A stretch of 64,000 nt of DNA from Sesamia nonagrioides (GCA_017933935.1 JADWQK010002063.1:4278001-4342000); one strand, 5' to 3'. Shown: positions 1-10,995, counted from the stretch's first letter. Notes: generated from the sequence alone by a model not told the origin. A program made the numbers and translations.

Positions 1-117
1 ATTATACTAAAAAAGGAAATGTGCAGCAGGCACAAAAGTATTGTTGACACAAAAAAAAAACACAAAATATATCTTGAACTTGAACAAGCACTCTAATTGC
101 GTAACACACTATTACTA

Positions 118-245
118 TCAGTTGGAATCATTTTGAAGCTTATTGCTCGTCCATTGCGCCATATGTTCGAAAATGTGTCTGCTCAACAATATAAATAACG
201 CAATGAATATTGTTGAACTATCAAAATAAAACACATTGCTACTGA
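118..245 (+). repeat. Dispersed repeat, copy 1 (partner at 25920-26047)
   Basis: Both copies run from GGAATCATTTTGAAGC through ATAACGCAATGAAT to TTGTTGAACT in the same orientation. No TIR, tail or coding frame is visible. The family is not recognised; a fragment of an interspersed element is the simplest reading. Confidence 0.6.
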
Positions 246-348
246 TTATGTGTGCGTACCTACCCCGCTGATTGCCATGGACTTGTACAAGTCATGACTT
301 GTGCAAGGGATTAAAATAATATATTATTGGCATCTACTCTATCCGTCT

Positions 349-637
349 ACACCGACATAGCTGAGAGGATTAGCAAGCTGAAGTGGCAATGGGCTGGTCT
401 TATATGCCGCAGGGTCGACAACCGTTGGGATAAACGAATCCTCGAGTGGAGACCGCGTCTCGGCAAACGTAGCGTAGGACGCCCTTGGGCGAGATGAAGC
501 GACGAGATTAAAAAGGTGGCTGGTAGTGGCTGCCGGAGAACTGTTCAGGATCGAGCTTGTTGGCGTGCCATGGAAGAGGTCTATGTCCAGCAGTGGACGA
601 GTAGAGGCTGATGATGATGATGATGATGACTCTACCC
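349..637 (+). mobile_element. RTE-type LINE, 5'-truncated 3' end
   Basis: The plus strand encodes the decayed C-terminus of an RTE endonuclease-reverse transcriptase: ITDIAERISKLKWQWAG, then WRPRLGKRSVGRPWAR and a final MEEVYVQQWTSRG before the stop, followed by a (TGA)n tail. An in-frame TGA replaces a Trp codon in the RWSD segment. The left flank actctatcc and right flank actctaccc may be a target duplication with one mismatch. Only the last ~95 codons are present, so it is a dead copy. Confidence 0.85.
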
Positions 638-885
638 TTTTTTTGGATGTGAAATTATCAAATAGTCTCTCTCAGTCTGGGTGGAGTGGAAGAGCGTGTA
701 ACACGTTTACTGACTAAAACCCACCCGTGTTCTTTCACTTGCCTACGAGCCACGTTCACAGTATCTTGTGTGAACAACCTGCAGCCCTGGCGGGTATTGG
801 TCTTCGTGGAGCCTCTACTCCACCCTTAGATACGAGGTCAAACGAGGTTTAATAAGGAAGCTGTGTTGTTACATCTTCCAAAGAC
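634..885 (-). mobile_element. Probable LINE 3' UTR fragment, minus orientation
   Basis: A T-run at the left edge is followed by a GC-richer block containing TTACTGACTAAAAC and CACCCGTGTTCTTTC. The first motif recurs at 26650-26690 in another block that also begins with a long T-run. A minus-strand poly(A) retroelement 3' UTR fits. No coding frame is visible. Confidence 0.45.
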
Positions 886-1307
886 ACACGTGTCATACCT
901 ATTTAAGATACTATGGTTGCTCAGATCTCAAGAAACCCGTTTTGTTTTTAGACCCAAGACCACTATTGGTGTATTGATGAAGATACAATTATTGTCGTCT
1001 TAATTTCTTGATTCCATACTGATTCAATAAAGTTATTAAAATATCAATGTTCAGCTTAATAAATTTTCACAATATTCATATTAATTGGAATAAAGCGTTC
1101 TCGTCACAGATAAATTTCATCAAATTAGTTAAAGTAGCGTGCGGTTTGGTTATATCAAAGTATTCATCGAGAGGACTGTTGTGTATTGGTTTATATATAA
1201 GTACACATATGATACATAAGTCCGAATAGTAAATGTCATTTTATAACTTATATTTATTACTTGTTTTTTTATTTTTTATTATTAGAACACATATCAACGT
1301 AGTTATA
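886..1307. other. AT-rich stretch without recognisable features
   Basis: No coding frame, RNA gene or internal repeat is visible here. Confidence 0.5.
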
Positions 1308-1752
1308 CAGAGTGGTGCTGATAATACGACAATAAATGAAAACAGACTATGTTGGTTCATAGGAAAAATCCTAAACGATAAAAAAAACCTAGCATCAAAA
1401 ATAAGAAAATAAAAATTGCAAACAAACTTAATCACATAAAATTGCAAACGGAATAGAACATCCTTTAAAATATTGGTTCAATGACCTCCGCTCAGCGGGC
1501 GACAATGCGGTCCTGTATCGACTTGCTTTTTGGCGCCATTATTATTAAAGTTTAGTACCGCTGGATACGGCGGTCATTAACCTGTAAGCGCTTCCTTATC
1601 AACATGTACATCATGTAGAAAATGTGAAAAATGAAAAATGATTTCCTGTGACTAAACTAATGGACATATTTAAATGATTTTTTATGGGTACATTGAGAAT
1701 GTGTTGAGGTACACGATGTTTAATTTATTGTCGTATTCTCAGGACCATCCTG
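1308..1752 (+). mobile_element. Mariner-like MITE 'M', copy 1
   Basis: The element starts CAGAGTGGTGCTGATAATAC and ends with a decayed inverse (GTATTCTCAGGACCATCCTG). It is bounded by TA on both sides, as expected for Tc1/mariner duplications. It is ~445 bp, non-coding, and shares its full length with copies at 16758-17212 and 19474-19930, which lie in the opposite orientation. This is the most diverged copy at its right TIR. Confidence 0.8.
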
Positions 1753-1864
1753 TATATATCAATACCACTCTCCCACTTTCCACTGGGAAAAGGCTTCTTA
1801 TTGTACAAAGAAGACAAAATCATTAATCTCAATGTGTGCTTAAGCCGTATTGGTGACGACCCCA

Positions 1865-1985
1865 ACTTACAAGTTGTATGTCGTGGTTTAGAACCCAGTC
1901 GGACTGGTTACTTTGTGTAATTTATGTAATCACCTCTTCACTCAAAACAGTGAAGGAAAACATCATGAGGGACCTGTCCTAGAAG
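1865..1985 (+). mobile_element. SINE 'D' remnant
   Basis: The block GTGAAGGAAAACATCATGAG is the conserved central core of a tRNA-derived SINE seen better at 3545 and 58405. The upstream TCGTGGTTTAGAACCCAG may be a decayed B box. No 3' tail is recognisable. Confidence 0.5.
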
Positions 1986-1989
1986 AAAA

Positions 1990-2684
1990 AATAACAAAGA
2001 CAGCTGACATCTACCTAACCGCAATCGACGCGCGTCAATGGATGAAGGCCCACTCCCTCAAAAGAGTGGGCCGTAATCCATCAACACAAACACCTTTCAG
2101 CATTGGAAACATTCTATATTAAAATACGTAATACGTAATACGGTATTACGTAACCAATACCTTTAGACGAAGAACCGTGACAAACATTCAGAACTAATCA
2201 TGTTTAGATACTGATTAACCAATCTATTAAATACAGCGAATAACTAAATAATCATTTCAGCCCTAAACCCCCGATCCGTGTGTTGTAACTAAAAGCTATA
2301 ATATTTGGTTTAACAGTTAATAAAAACTCCCCTGTGGCTGTTGCATTGCATGCGCCCGTGTGATCCAGATAACGGAATGATAAAATATGCATTATTATTA
2401 GTTTATCATAGCTGTACCAATGGGAATTTCCACAAGATTTTTGTTAAATGAGAGTAGTCAGTAGTTTAATTCACTCTCACTTATTATTACTTAAAGTATG
2501 TGTGTATTTAGTGAGAGGACTCTAAGACGTTTCATCTAAATTAATTGTATTCACGAATGGCGGACTATTTCATTTTATTTCTTTGAGAAAAATGGTTATT
2601 GCTTTACGTCCAATATTTGTTTGGCTGTAGTTTTTTTTGCCTCTAATTGCTAGAATGATTCTTTGCTTTAGTTGTAGGCCGCTC
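1990..2684. other. No gene; small hairpins only
   Basis: A stem GGCCCACTC/GAGTGGGCC lies at about 2046-2072. An AATACGTAATACGGTATTACG palindromic run lies near 2125-2150. The rest is AT-rich and unassigned. Confidence 0.5.
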
Positions 2685-2868
2685 GCTAAAGCGTTTCGCT
2701 TCGTCTTTTGTACCGCATACATCGAGGGACTAGAACAATTCAGCGGCGGTGTTGCCATCTGACTACAATTTAAGTATATTCAAGGCTAGAGGCGCTTTAC
2801 TATCAACGATTGCATCATTGCCTAATATCAGGTGGTCTTGCCGTCAAGCACTAGTTTATAATTACAAA
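2685..2868 (+). mobile_element. LINE 'L' 3' end, truncated
   Basis: The plus strand carries decayed codons for the LINE L C-terminus (KRFASSFVPHTSRD-like, then DYNLSIFKA). These run into the L tail CGCTTTACTATCAACGATTG ... CAAGCACTAGTTTATAATTA and a short A-run. It ends like the other L copies (15188, 33370). Confidence 0.75.
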
Positions 2869-3144
2869 AAAGCCCAAAAGCTTCAACAGTATGAAATTGA
2901 TATAAAAGGCGATTATTTCTAATTTAGACAAAGTAATTATAACATCCTGCATAAACCTGAATTTATCAGTAAGTATTCTAACGTTTCATGCTTGTCAAAA
3001 AACTTTTAGTCCCAAATGTGGAAGTATGCGGATATCCGAAGGTTTTTGACAACAAAAAACGAGTTACGGAAATCAAATAACATTAGACAGGACAACTGGC
3101 AAGGCTGAGTTATAATAGACAGGAGACCCGTGTCCCAGAAATGG

Positions 3145-3522
3145 GAATGTTACCACCAACCATACAAAGTCTTACCGCCAAGCGATGCATCGTGTTCCAG
3201 CATGATATCTGGTGAAGCCGTACGGAGGACGGGTCTGAGCAGTTGTGTTCCGATGTGTGGCGGGTACGATGCGCCAAATGTTGTTGTGTCGGGAGTTTGG
3301 TCGTGGAGAGTCTCCAGATCAATCTCCCTCTGGCGCAGCATCGTTAACCGTGTTGTTGCTTTTAACATTGCATCACCTTGCTCAAATGCCGTCTTCCTTC
3401 CTATCCACTAAGTTTTTTAAGTGAATAGGCTTAATAAACTAGTGCGCTTTACCATCAACGATTGCATCACTGCTTACCATCAGGCGGGATTGCAGTCAAG
3501 CACTAGTTTATAATTATTAAAA
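3145..3522 (+). mobile_element. Non-autonomous repeat 'T', copy 1, with LINE L tail
   Basis: The body (to ~3415) begins with the GTTACCACCAACCATACAAAG block, runs through TGGTGAAGCCGTACGGAGGA and TTGGTCGTGGAGAGTCTCC, and then joins the LINE L 3' tail (GTGAATAGGC ... CACTAGTTTATAATTATT) and an A-run. It has no reverse transcriptase. Frames of 70-93 codons are open on both strands, but no known domain is recognised in any. Confidence 0.75.
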
Positions 3523-3544
3523 AAAAATCATGTACTATCTAAGT

Positions 3545-3715
3545 ATATCTTTGACACCAACGACTGAAGGTGAAGGAAAACATCTTGAGGAAACCTGGAA
3601 TGAAGTTTGAAATTGCCAACCCGCATTAAGCTAGCGTAGTCATTACGCTCAATCCTTCTTTCTCTGTATGAGAAGAGACCTGTGCCCAGCAATGGGAAGA
3701 TAAAAAAAAAAGGTT
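3545..3715 (+). mobile_element. tRNA-derived SINE 'D', 3' part
   Basis: It contains the lepidopteran SINE core GTGAAGGAAAACATCTTGAG, then AACCCGCATTAAGCTAGCG and AGACCTGTGCCCAGCAATGG, and ends in an A-run and GATGATGAT. The tRNA-like head is missing. Confidence 0.7.
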
Positions 3716-4137
3716 GATTAAGATGATGATCAAATAAACAACAAATTCAATAAAAAAGGAATCTGGAATAAATACATTATGAAACGATCACACTTTCGTA
3801 AAGGTTGCGTTTGGGCTACATCGCTTCCGCATCGGTCGAATTTGATCCCGAAGCCCATCGGAAAAACGTGGAGTCAGTCACGCGTAACAGATTGACAACT
3901 GACGAAAATACCGGCACAAGCGAGGGACACATCGACAGGAACTCGCTGAAAAATTCCGATTATGTAGAACAAGGGAAATGAACTTCACTGAAATATGTTC
4001 GGACTGTGTGCTGGTACTTGTTGGTAGTTCATTAAGAAGTGACGTCAACTTTAAATACTTGTAGGCTCTGTTTAGTTTTTTAAGAAGTTTAGTTAGCTCA
4101 ATTTTTAACATGTTTGCTCTACACAGACTAATTTTTG
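3716..4137. other. No recognisable gene
   Basis: Unique-looking AT-rich DNA. A minus-strand frame of ~90 codons crosses part of it but has no recognisable domain and runs into repeat T. Confidence 0.45.
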
Positions 4138-4545
4138 CTCGGTGGTAGGCCATAACATCGGCTGCCGGCGGAAGTTACCACCCACCAGACAAAGTCTTGC
4201 CGTCAAGCGATTCGTCATGTTCCGGCATGATGTCTGGTGAAGCCGTACGGAGGACGAGTCTGAGCAGTTGTGTTGCGATGTGTGGCGGGTACGATGTGCC
4301 AAATGTTGTTGTGTCGGGAGTTTGGTCGTGGAGAGTCTCCAGATCAATCTCCCTCTAGCGCAGCATCGTTTGATCGTGTTGCTCTTGGGTTTAACATTGC
4401 ATAATCGCTCAACTGCCGTCATCCTTCCTATTCCTAATTTTTTTAAGTGAATAGGCTTATTAACTAGTGCGCTTTACCATCAACGATTGCATCACTGCTT
4501 ACCATCAGGCGGGATTGCAGTCAAGCACTAGTTTATAATTATTAC
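4138..4545 (+). mobile_element. Non-autonomous repeat 'T', copy 2
   Basis: This is one of the longer T copies. It begins CGGTGGTAGGCCATAACATC, has the complete body, then GTGAATAGGCTTATTAACTA and the L tail, ending in ten A residues. No target duplication is obvious. Confidence 0.8.
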
Positions 4546-4610
4546 AAAAAAAAAACACGCTATATAAACAAATTAATTTTTTTCCCCAGAAAAATAGTAC
4601 CTACCTCTTT

Positions 4611-4999
4611 ATCATCATCATTTAAGAGTTAATCCCAGTCGCATCTGAAGCTTTTTCAGCTTTGGAGTCTGAGGTCCGCTTTACCAGTCTAACTGCTGAT
4701 TTTGGCTAAATTTCGATATTTTTTCCGTGAAGCGACTGCCGTCTGACCCGATGGCGATATCGCAGCATTGCAGTTGGACCAAGTGTTGGACTTTTGAGGG
4801 CACATCAACCCGTAACGACAGCCATTAGATGTTCGTTTGGCAACCGGGACCAACGGCTTAACGTGTTTTTCGAGGCACGACCAGACCAGTGCAAATATAA
4901 TATATTCATGTATACAAATATCTGCACTGAGCGGGGATTAAACCCGCGTTTCCTTGCGCAGCGGCCGCGTTCGCTACCGCTACGCGAAGAGGCTGTCGA
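4611..4999 (-). mobile_element. tRNA-derived SINE 'A', copy 1
   Basis: Read on the minus strand it has a tRNA-like head with A box and B box (decayed here to GGTTTAATCCC), the body motif CACGTTAAGCCGTTGGTCCC, the segment GAAGCGACTTCACGG-like, and a terminal ATGATGATGAT. It is nearly full length (~390 bp) but more diverged than the copies at 20614 and 36514. Confidence 0.85.
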
Positions 5000-5689
5000 A
5001 ATACTAGAACTACTATAGAATAAAAAAAAATATGTTGACACTTGTGCTAATTTCTCTTCAGATTAAAAAAAGTAACGCAATATTGGCTCCAAATATAAAT
5101 CCAATCTAAGCCAATTTCCTATTGTGAAAAACGGTTAACACCTGGATAATAAATATTGTAAGCTCAAAAGAAAATGTAGTAACATTATTTCCTTCTCCAA
5201 AGCAAAATTAAATCGTAGCAAAGAAGTGAGCACTTTTCTGCAGCGTCGGTTGTAAAAGGAAATAATAAAAATCCCTTCAGTCCGTAAAACAAATTTATTT
5301 TGATGTTCTTTGAGTCCGTTTCGAATATTTAACGAAACATTGAGAGTGGGGAACCGGCGACTAAAAATATTTTGTCTATTGAAACGATTGCAATAAGCCC
5401 TTCGACAGTGTTTTTGGAGATAGTACAGTGTAGTTTGACGTCGATATTATGTAGTTTGTAAAGTATAAAGTTATACAACTTTTTACTTTGCAAAGGCATG
5501 TTAATGCAGGTAATAAGTAAAGTCAAATAAATCAAGGTACCTACGTAGCTATTGCCCGTAGGTAGAAATTGTTACAAAAATCGATTTATACTGTAGTTTA
5601 TGTAATCTTAATTATTGCGCTAATTATTTATTTAAAATCGGCACAGAAGTGAATATAAAACAGTTAGATATGAATCAATATTGGTTGGC
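5000..5689. other. No recognisable feature
   Basis: AT-rich sequence. I see no coding frame with a recognisable domain, no RNA gene and no copy elsewhere in the window. Confidence 0.5.
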
Positions 5690-5885
5690 TTATTTCGATT
5701 GGTACAGTGGCTGAATATTCGAATACTGCGCTGCGTGTCGCGGGTTCAATTGCTGTACGGAATAAATATTAATTGTATGGCCTACAATTAGTTGTTCCGG
5801 ATCTGGCTGTTTGTATATCTGACTTTATATGTTTGTAAACGCACCCACAATTCAGGAGAATTCCTAGTTTGGGGCAAGGTTTTTT
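5690..5885 (+). mobile_element. tRNA-derived SINE 'C', copy 1
   Basis: The head TACAGTGGCTGAATATTCG and GTCGCGGGTTCAATTGC resemble A and B boxes. They are followed by TATGGCCTACAATTAG, GATCTGGCTGTTTG and CAGGAGAATTCCTAG, which match the copies on the minus strand at 9437 and 27290. Confidence 0.65.
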
Positions 5886-7092
5886 ATAAACATAACATAA
5901 ATATAAAATTTTGAAATGTGCTGTATTCAGCATTCGATATTTGGACAGAATATTTCGAAACCCGTAGCAAAGTATTTCGACTTTACTCACCAGCTGTGAA
6001 CAAACTAATACTTTTGAATAATAATAAATATTTTTTCTGTATGCGATTTGAGGGAACGTGAAAGTGACTGACATTAAGATCTGAGTTTACAATTATGAAG
6101 GGTTTCAAAGTGTACGGGAAAGGTTAAATTTATTAAAGGCAAAAAGTACTTCATAACATACCATTGTGCTCGTCATCCCTGGAGGGTTAGGCACAGGTGT
6201 GGCTGTAGTACATTCACATTTTACCATTTAAGTCTCACATAAGGAGATAAGCCTATTACTACCAACTGGGCATAAATACAGACTCGGAGCTGTAAATACC
6301 TGTCCATTATTATTTTAACACCTCTCCTCCCGAATCATCGTATTGAGTTGAGGCCACACTCTTCAGTTCAGTTAACAGACAAATAGCCACTGCAAACAGT
6401 TCAATAACGAAAACCAGTGATTTTGAATGGAGCGAACTCAATAAAACGAGACTTGACCGTCTAGAAATCCAATTTGAATTTGACAATTGATGCTTTTGAA
6501 TTTAACCTTTGATTAGTCGTGCAGAAACTTTAGATTCAGACTTGTAACGAAAATAAAAGAGTATTTCGGTACACGGTGTTTTTTTGTATCATGAAGATAT
6601 AGCGATAGCTTCAAATCATGAAGCTTGGCATAGACCACCCAAGCGAATGCCGACGAGTTTCGGCAGCATTAGCCAAAACATTATTTATTTTATGGTAATT
6701 CTTCCGCAGCAGAGACAAAACATGACTGACAGATACAACATAAAGTACTCATATACAAACACATACAAATAACAAAAATAATCTACATATGTCAGAAAAT
6801 ATAATGATAGGTAGATGAGAGAAAAAATCCTGCAAATCAAAACTGGTATGATTCTGCCAACATTTGAAGATGAATATGTTCCAATGCAGCAAGCAAAAAA
6901 AGATAACCGATTTCCCGCCGTTCTGAAAGTCAAAGGGAACACATTCAAAGTAAAGAACGCTTCGACAAAAAAAGAAGACGAATGAAACGAGAGCGATGAG
7001 AATGATGATTACTAATAGACGTTTATGTTGGTTGAATCAACACTAACCTAGATTATTGGCAATTAATAATGCGATGTGAACACAGTAGTCGC
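5886..7092. other. No recognisable gene
   Basis: Frames here reach only ~100 codons and show no recognisable domain. A block at 6900-7000 is A-rich with codon-like AAAGAAGACG runs, but no family could be named. Confidence 0.45.
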
Positions 7093-7333
7093 TAAAATTA
7101 AGTGTCAGTGGGCCGGGCACATTGCTCGTAGAACCGATGGCTGATGGGGCAGTAAGGTTTTGGCGTGGGGGGCACGTACCGGAAGACGCAGCCTAAGGAG
7201 GCCCCCGGCAAGGTGCACCGATGACATGGTGATAATCTCAGGAAGCCAATGGATGCAGCACAAGATCGGTCAGTGTAGAAAGCTTTGGGGAAGGCCTTTG
7301 TCCAGCAGTGGACCTGTATAGGCTGAAGAAGAA
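7093..7333 (+). mobile_element. RTE-type LINE 3' end
   Basis: The plus strand decodes to decayed RTE C-terminal sequence (IKCQWAGHIARRTDG, then RRPPARCTDDMV), with GCCTTTGTCCAGCAGTGGAC and a GAAGAAG tail. ACACAG flanks both sides (left in GAACACAGTAG, right in GTACACAGACT), a possible short target duplication. Confidence 0.8.
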
Positions 7334-8317
7334 GGGTACACAGACTTACCTAATCGAGAAAATTTGTCATTGCCTCATTAGTTGTCGACTAGAGATTATC
7401 TTTGGCCATGATAATGTAGTTTACGCTTATCAAATTTTCTATATTACTAACCATTAGCTATTAATCATTGGGGGCATTAAAGTCCTCGAATATGATATTT
7501 GTAGAATTAATTCAATTCAATTATCCATGTGCATAATAAATCTTATTAATGTGTAAGTGATGTGTCTCGATATCCAACTATGTATGTTATAACAAAAAAA
7601 TAATTTATCGGTTCGAGTTTCGCCTGCATATTTATTAGACCAAACACCATATTCCACAAACTATATGTTGAAAGAAATGAACAATGTACTCAGGTTAGGT
7701 GACTTATAAAATATGCTGATATAAAAGAATACGTAAGGAGGTATTTATTTCAAAATGAAGTTGAGTGTCCTCCTATTCTCGTCTTCGCACGACAAAAGCG
7801 GACAATAAACTGAATATCACGAAAACAAAGGAATATGAAATTCGTTGCTTACCTATTTTTAAAAAAATTGAAAAGTTATCTCTGTTAGTTTAAAATAACG
7901 GCCCAGTTTTCGGATAAATTTTAATGCCTTTTCTCACTGATGCTGCCGAAAATAGTTGCCAGAAATACGGCAAATCAATATCGGCTGCTGAGCCTGGTCC
8001 ACTAAGTTATTTAAAATGCAGTTGACACTTCATTTCAGTGAAAATGCAATATTCGCCTTGCCCATGCGGAAACGCAGTTATTTTCAATCGCATTTTTCGG
8101 GAATATTCGCTACATTGTTTCAGATGACTTTTAAATAATTTTGAATGCCTATTAAATTATAAACGTTGGTTGCGTTTTCGTTAAAATTTCATGTTATATT
8201 TTTTGTGGTTTTATTTTTACCACAAAAAGTATGACAGTCTCAGCATGGCCTGGTAATATTACAATGAAGTTATTGTAGGATAATTATACACAACTATGTA
8301 TGAATAATAACACACAT
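7334..8317. other. No recognisable feature
   Basis: AT-rich sequence with frequent stops in all frames. No repeat shared with the rest of the window was noticed. Confidence 0.5.
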
Positions 8318-8745
8318 AGCCAGCCTCCGTGGCGTAGTGGTAGCGGACGCAGCCGCTGCGCAAGGTGGCGCGGGTTAGATCCCCGCACAGTGCAAGTATT
8401 TGTATGCATGAATATGAATACTTGCACTGGTCTGGTCGTGCCTCGGAAAGCACGTTAAGCTTTGGTCCCGGTTGCCATACAAACATCTAGTGGCAGTCGT
8501 TACGGGTTGTTGGAGCTCTCAAAAGTCCAACAATTGGTCTAACTGCAATGCTTCGATGTCGCCTTCATGTTGTGGTGGTCAGACGGCAGTCGCTTCACGG
8601 AAAGTGTCGAAGTTTAGCCATTTCAGCAGTTGGACTAGTAAAGCGGACACCAGGATGAATGCGGGCAGCACAAGACTGGTCATTATGGAAAGCCTTGGGG
8701 GAGGCCTTTGTCCAGCAGTGGACTTCTATAGGCTGAAGAAGAAGA
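8318..8745 (+). mobile_element. Chimera: SINE 'A' 5' part joined to an RTE 3' end
   Basis: From 8318 to ~8652 this is SINE A: an A-box region TGGCGTAGTGGTAGCGG, a B box GGTTAGATCCC, and the body down to TAGTAAAGCGGACACCAG. At ~8653 it switches without a gap to RTE sequence (ATGCGGGCAGCACAAGAC ... GTCCAGCAGTGGACTTC) and ends in GAAGAAGAA, the RTE tail. The other SINE A copies continue instead to ACTCCAAAGCTGAAA and a (TGA)n tail. Confidence 0.8.
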
Positions 8746-9025
8746 ATTGACTTCGATTTTGGGTTTAAATTTTTGTAGGTATCTATTGTGGCATACTCGT
8801 TGATTTTTGCACTAATATGGACTGTCACAGATCTGTATTGATGAGTATCATGATGATGAATCAGTCTATAAAGTTGCCACAGCTGAGACACAGATATCCA
8901 GCCTCGAGAGCGAATGTGATAGATGTGAAACAAATGTTTTACTTTTTAACCAACGTTTCTTTTACTATTTATTTCACAAAAAACTTGTTTCGAAGATTTA
9001 AGACTTACTTTTGATTTATTTGACA

Positions 9026-9230
9026 CTAGCGGCCGCCAGCGACTTCGTTCGTTTGGTTTAGTTATGCTCCGCTCCTATTGGTCGCAGCGTGATGTTATAT
9101 AGCTAAACCCTTCCTGGATTAATGGGCTATCTAACGCGACAATAAATTTTCAAATCGGACCAGTAGTTCCTGAGATTAGCGCATTCAAACAAACGAACAA
9201 ACTCTTCAGCTTTATATATTAGTATATAGA
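9026..9230 (-). mobile_element. Helitron-like element, 'CAGCGACTTCG' subfamily
   Basis: On the minus strand it starts TCTATATACTAATATATAAA and ends GGCGGCCGCTAG, with A and T flanks at the insertion site. Its 205 bp match copies at 34706 and 46022. It is non-coding. The boundaries fit non-autonomous lepidopteran Helitrons, though a SINE or MITE label is possible. Confidence 0.65.
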
Positions 9231-9436
9231 TGATATGTTTAATCACTTATACAGTTTTCATATAAAAAATAGATCACTTTAGAAAAATCACATTTATGCA
9301 AAATATCATTTTATAACGCAGTTGATAACATAGACATTTGGCCAGGAATTGGCATATTAGATTAGGAAAACGACCGTTTTAAATTTGCGATTAAATTTCG
9401 AAAACATAATGCTACATGGTCGTTATTTTTGCGTTT

Positions 9437-9622
9437 TTCACACTAGGAATTACTCCTGTATCGTGAGTATAAACAAAACTCTAACCTCAAATACACAAAC
9501 AGCCAGACCCGAAATAAATACATGTAGGCCATGCAGATACTTGTTCCGTGCGGGAATCGAACCCGCAACACGCGGCTCAGCAGTTGATCGCTGATCTACT
9601 GCACCGACCGTGTCAAAATTTC
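9437..9622 (-). mobile_element. tRNA-derived SINE 'C', copy 2
   Basis: The minus strand gives a head with GTGCAGTAGATCAGCGATC and a B box GGGTTCGATTCCCGCAC, followed by ATGGCCTACATG and GGTCTGGCTGTTTGTG. This is the copy with the clearest B box in family C. Confidence 0.75.
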
Positions 9623-10337
9623 CACAAAAAGATCCATTAGAATGATGATTTACAGGCAAGTACTAAAAGTTCTTAAATCTGCTGAAGTAATTTTTTCTAT
9701 AGTCGTTTCTGACGTTACACTTTTAGCATAACCATTTTCTTTTTAATATAGCTACGTACTTCGGGTCCGGGTAGCCTACTAAAAATAATCTCTTTTTTTG
9801 AATCAGCACAAGTCGCAGCGGTTCAAACTGAAGTAGGCACTTTACTTTGTATACCACTGCTCTCAAAACTGTGAAGAGTTTTTCTTTGGCGTCTCATTGT
9901 AAGGAAACTGTTACGTCCTGGAATCAAACATAGTGACATCCGACACTCTAGGCCCGCTTGGTGGATTTCGGCTCAATCCCTCTCAAAGAGAATGCTCTGT
10001 ATCCTAGGAGTGGGAATAATTTAGACCTGAACATACACATTATGATGCGCGTTATACAATTAGGATTTTCGGTCGAAGATAGATTCGAGATAGAATCGTG
10101 TCCTATGTTTTAAGGGTAGCTTCTGGAATGTTCTAGAAGCGAGTGAATGAGAGGAGTTCCCGGGAGAAGCTCGTGGATTGAGACGGGGAAGATACAAAAA
10201 GGGTTACGTTATAAGACTGATTATGTTGCATGTAGTGATTTGTGGTACCTACACGTAAGGTATACCGTAGATATTTTTGTAAGAATAGTGGTTCGGTACT
10301 TTATATACCCCACAATAATTCGACATCCTACAAATCC
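9623..10337. other. No recognisable feature
   Basis: No domain-bearing frame, RNA gene or repeat copy was recognised. Confidence 0.45.
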
Positions 10338-10995
10338 TGCTAAAATTATTAATGCGAAAGTTTCTGAATATGGATGGATATTTGTTACCCTTTCACGCAA
10401 AAACTACAACACGGATTTAAATGAAATTTTGCACACAGATAGTTTATACAAACTAGTTTTTACAGAGATAGATGGAAAGAGCTATGCTCGGACTTTCTCT
10501 GCGCGATCGCATCAGAAATGAGGAGATTCCCAGAAGAACCAAAGTCACCGACATAGCTCTTCGAGTCGCTAAAATTAAGTGGCAGCGGGTAAGGCACATT
10601 GCTCGTAGAATCGATGGCCGATGGAGCAGTAACGTTCTGAAGTGACCACGTACCGGAAGATGCAGCGTAGGGAGGCCCCCAACAAGGTGGACCGATGACC
10701 TGGTAAAGGTTGCGACAAACCGATGGATGGAGTGAGCACAAAACCGGTCATCATGGAAAGCTTTGGGGGAGGCCTTTGTCCAGCAGTGGATGTAGGTTCA
10801 GCCTACGGTCACTGCTGGACAAAGGCACCTCCCCTTTCATCCCCTCCTTTTATGCTCCCCGCATCCATCGGTTTCCCGCGACCTTCAGCAGAAGAAGAAG
10901 AAGTTTATAACCAGGAATGACACATATCATATGTTTTATCCCGATACTCCATATAGATCGAAACTTACTCGGGTGAAACCGCGGGGCGCTGCTAG
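10338..10995 (+). mobile_element. Helitron-like element, split by an RTE insertion
   Basis: The left part (ATTATTAATGCGAAAGTTTC, then ACACAGATAGTTTATA) and the right part (TTTTATCCCGATACTCC, then GGTGAAACCGCGGGGC and a terminal CTAG) together form a Helitron-like copy. The two halves are separated by the insertion at 10449-10901. Confidence 0.65.
10449..10901 (+). mobile_element. RTE LINE insertion with rearranged 3' end
   Basis: Flanked by the 8-bp duplication AGTTTATA (10441-10448 and 10902-10909). The frame reads MLGLSLRDRIRNEE, RRTKVTDIALRVAK, HIARRIDGRW and GRPPTRWTDDLVKVA before the last motif. At ~10790 the sequence folds back: GTCCAGCAGTGGA is followed 17 bases later by CACTGCTGGAC and ~85 bp of the same 3' region in reverse, ending in a GAAGAAG tail. 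Confidence 0.85.

Noticed and set aside
3878..4153. 91-codon minus frame as a gene
   Set aside because: It runs into repeat T, has no domain and lacks any supporting splice or codon signal.
10147..10521. 124-codon plus frame as a gene
   Set aside because: Most of it lies in the Helitron-like element at 10338 and the RTE insertion, and no domain of its own is visible.
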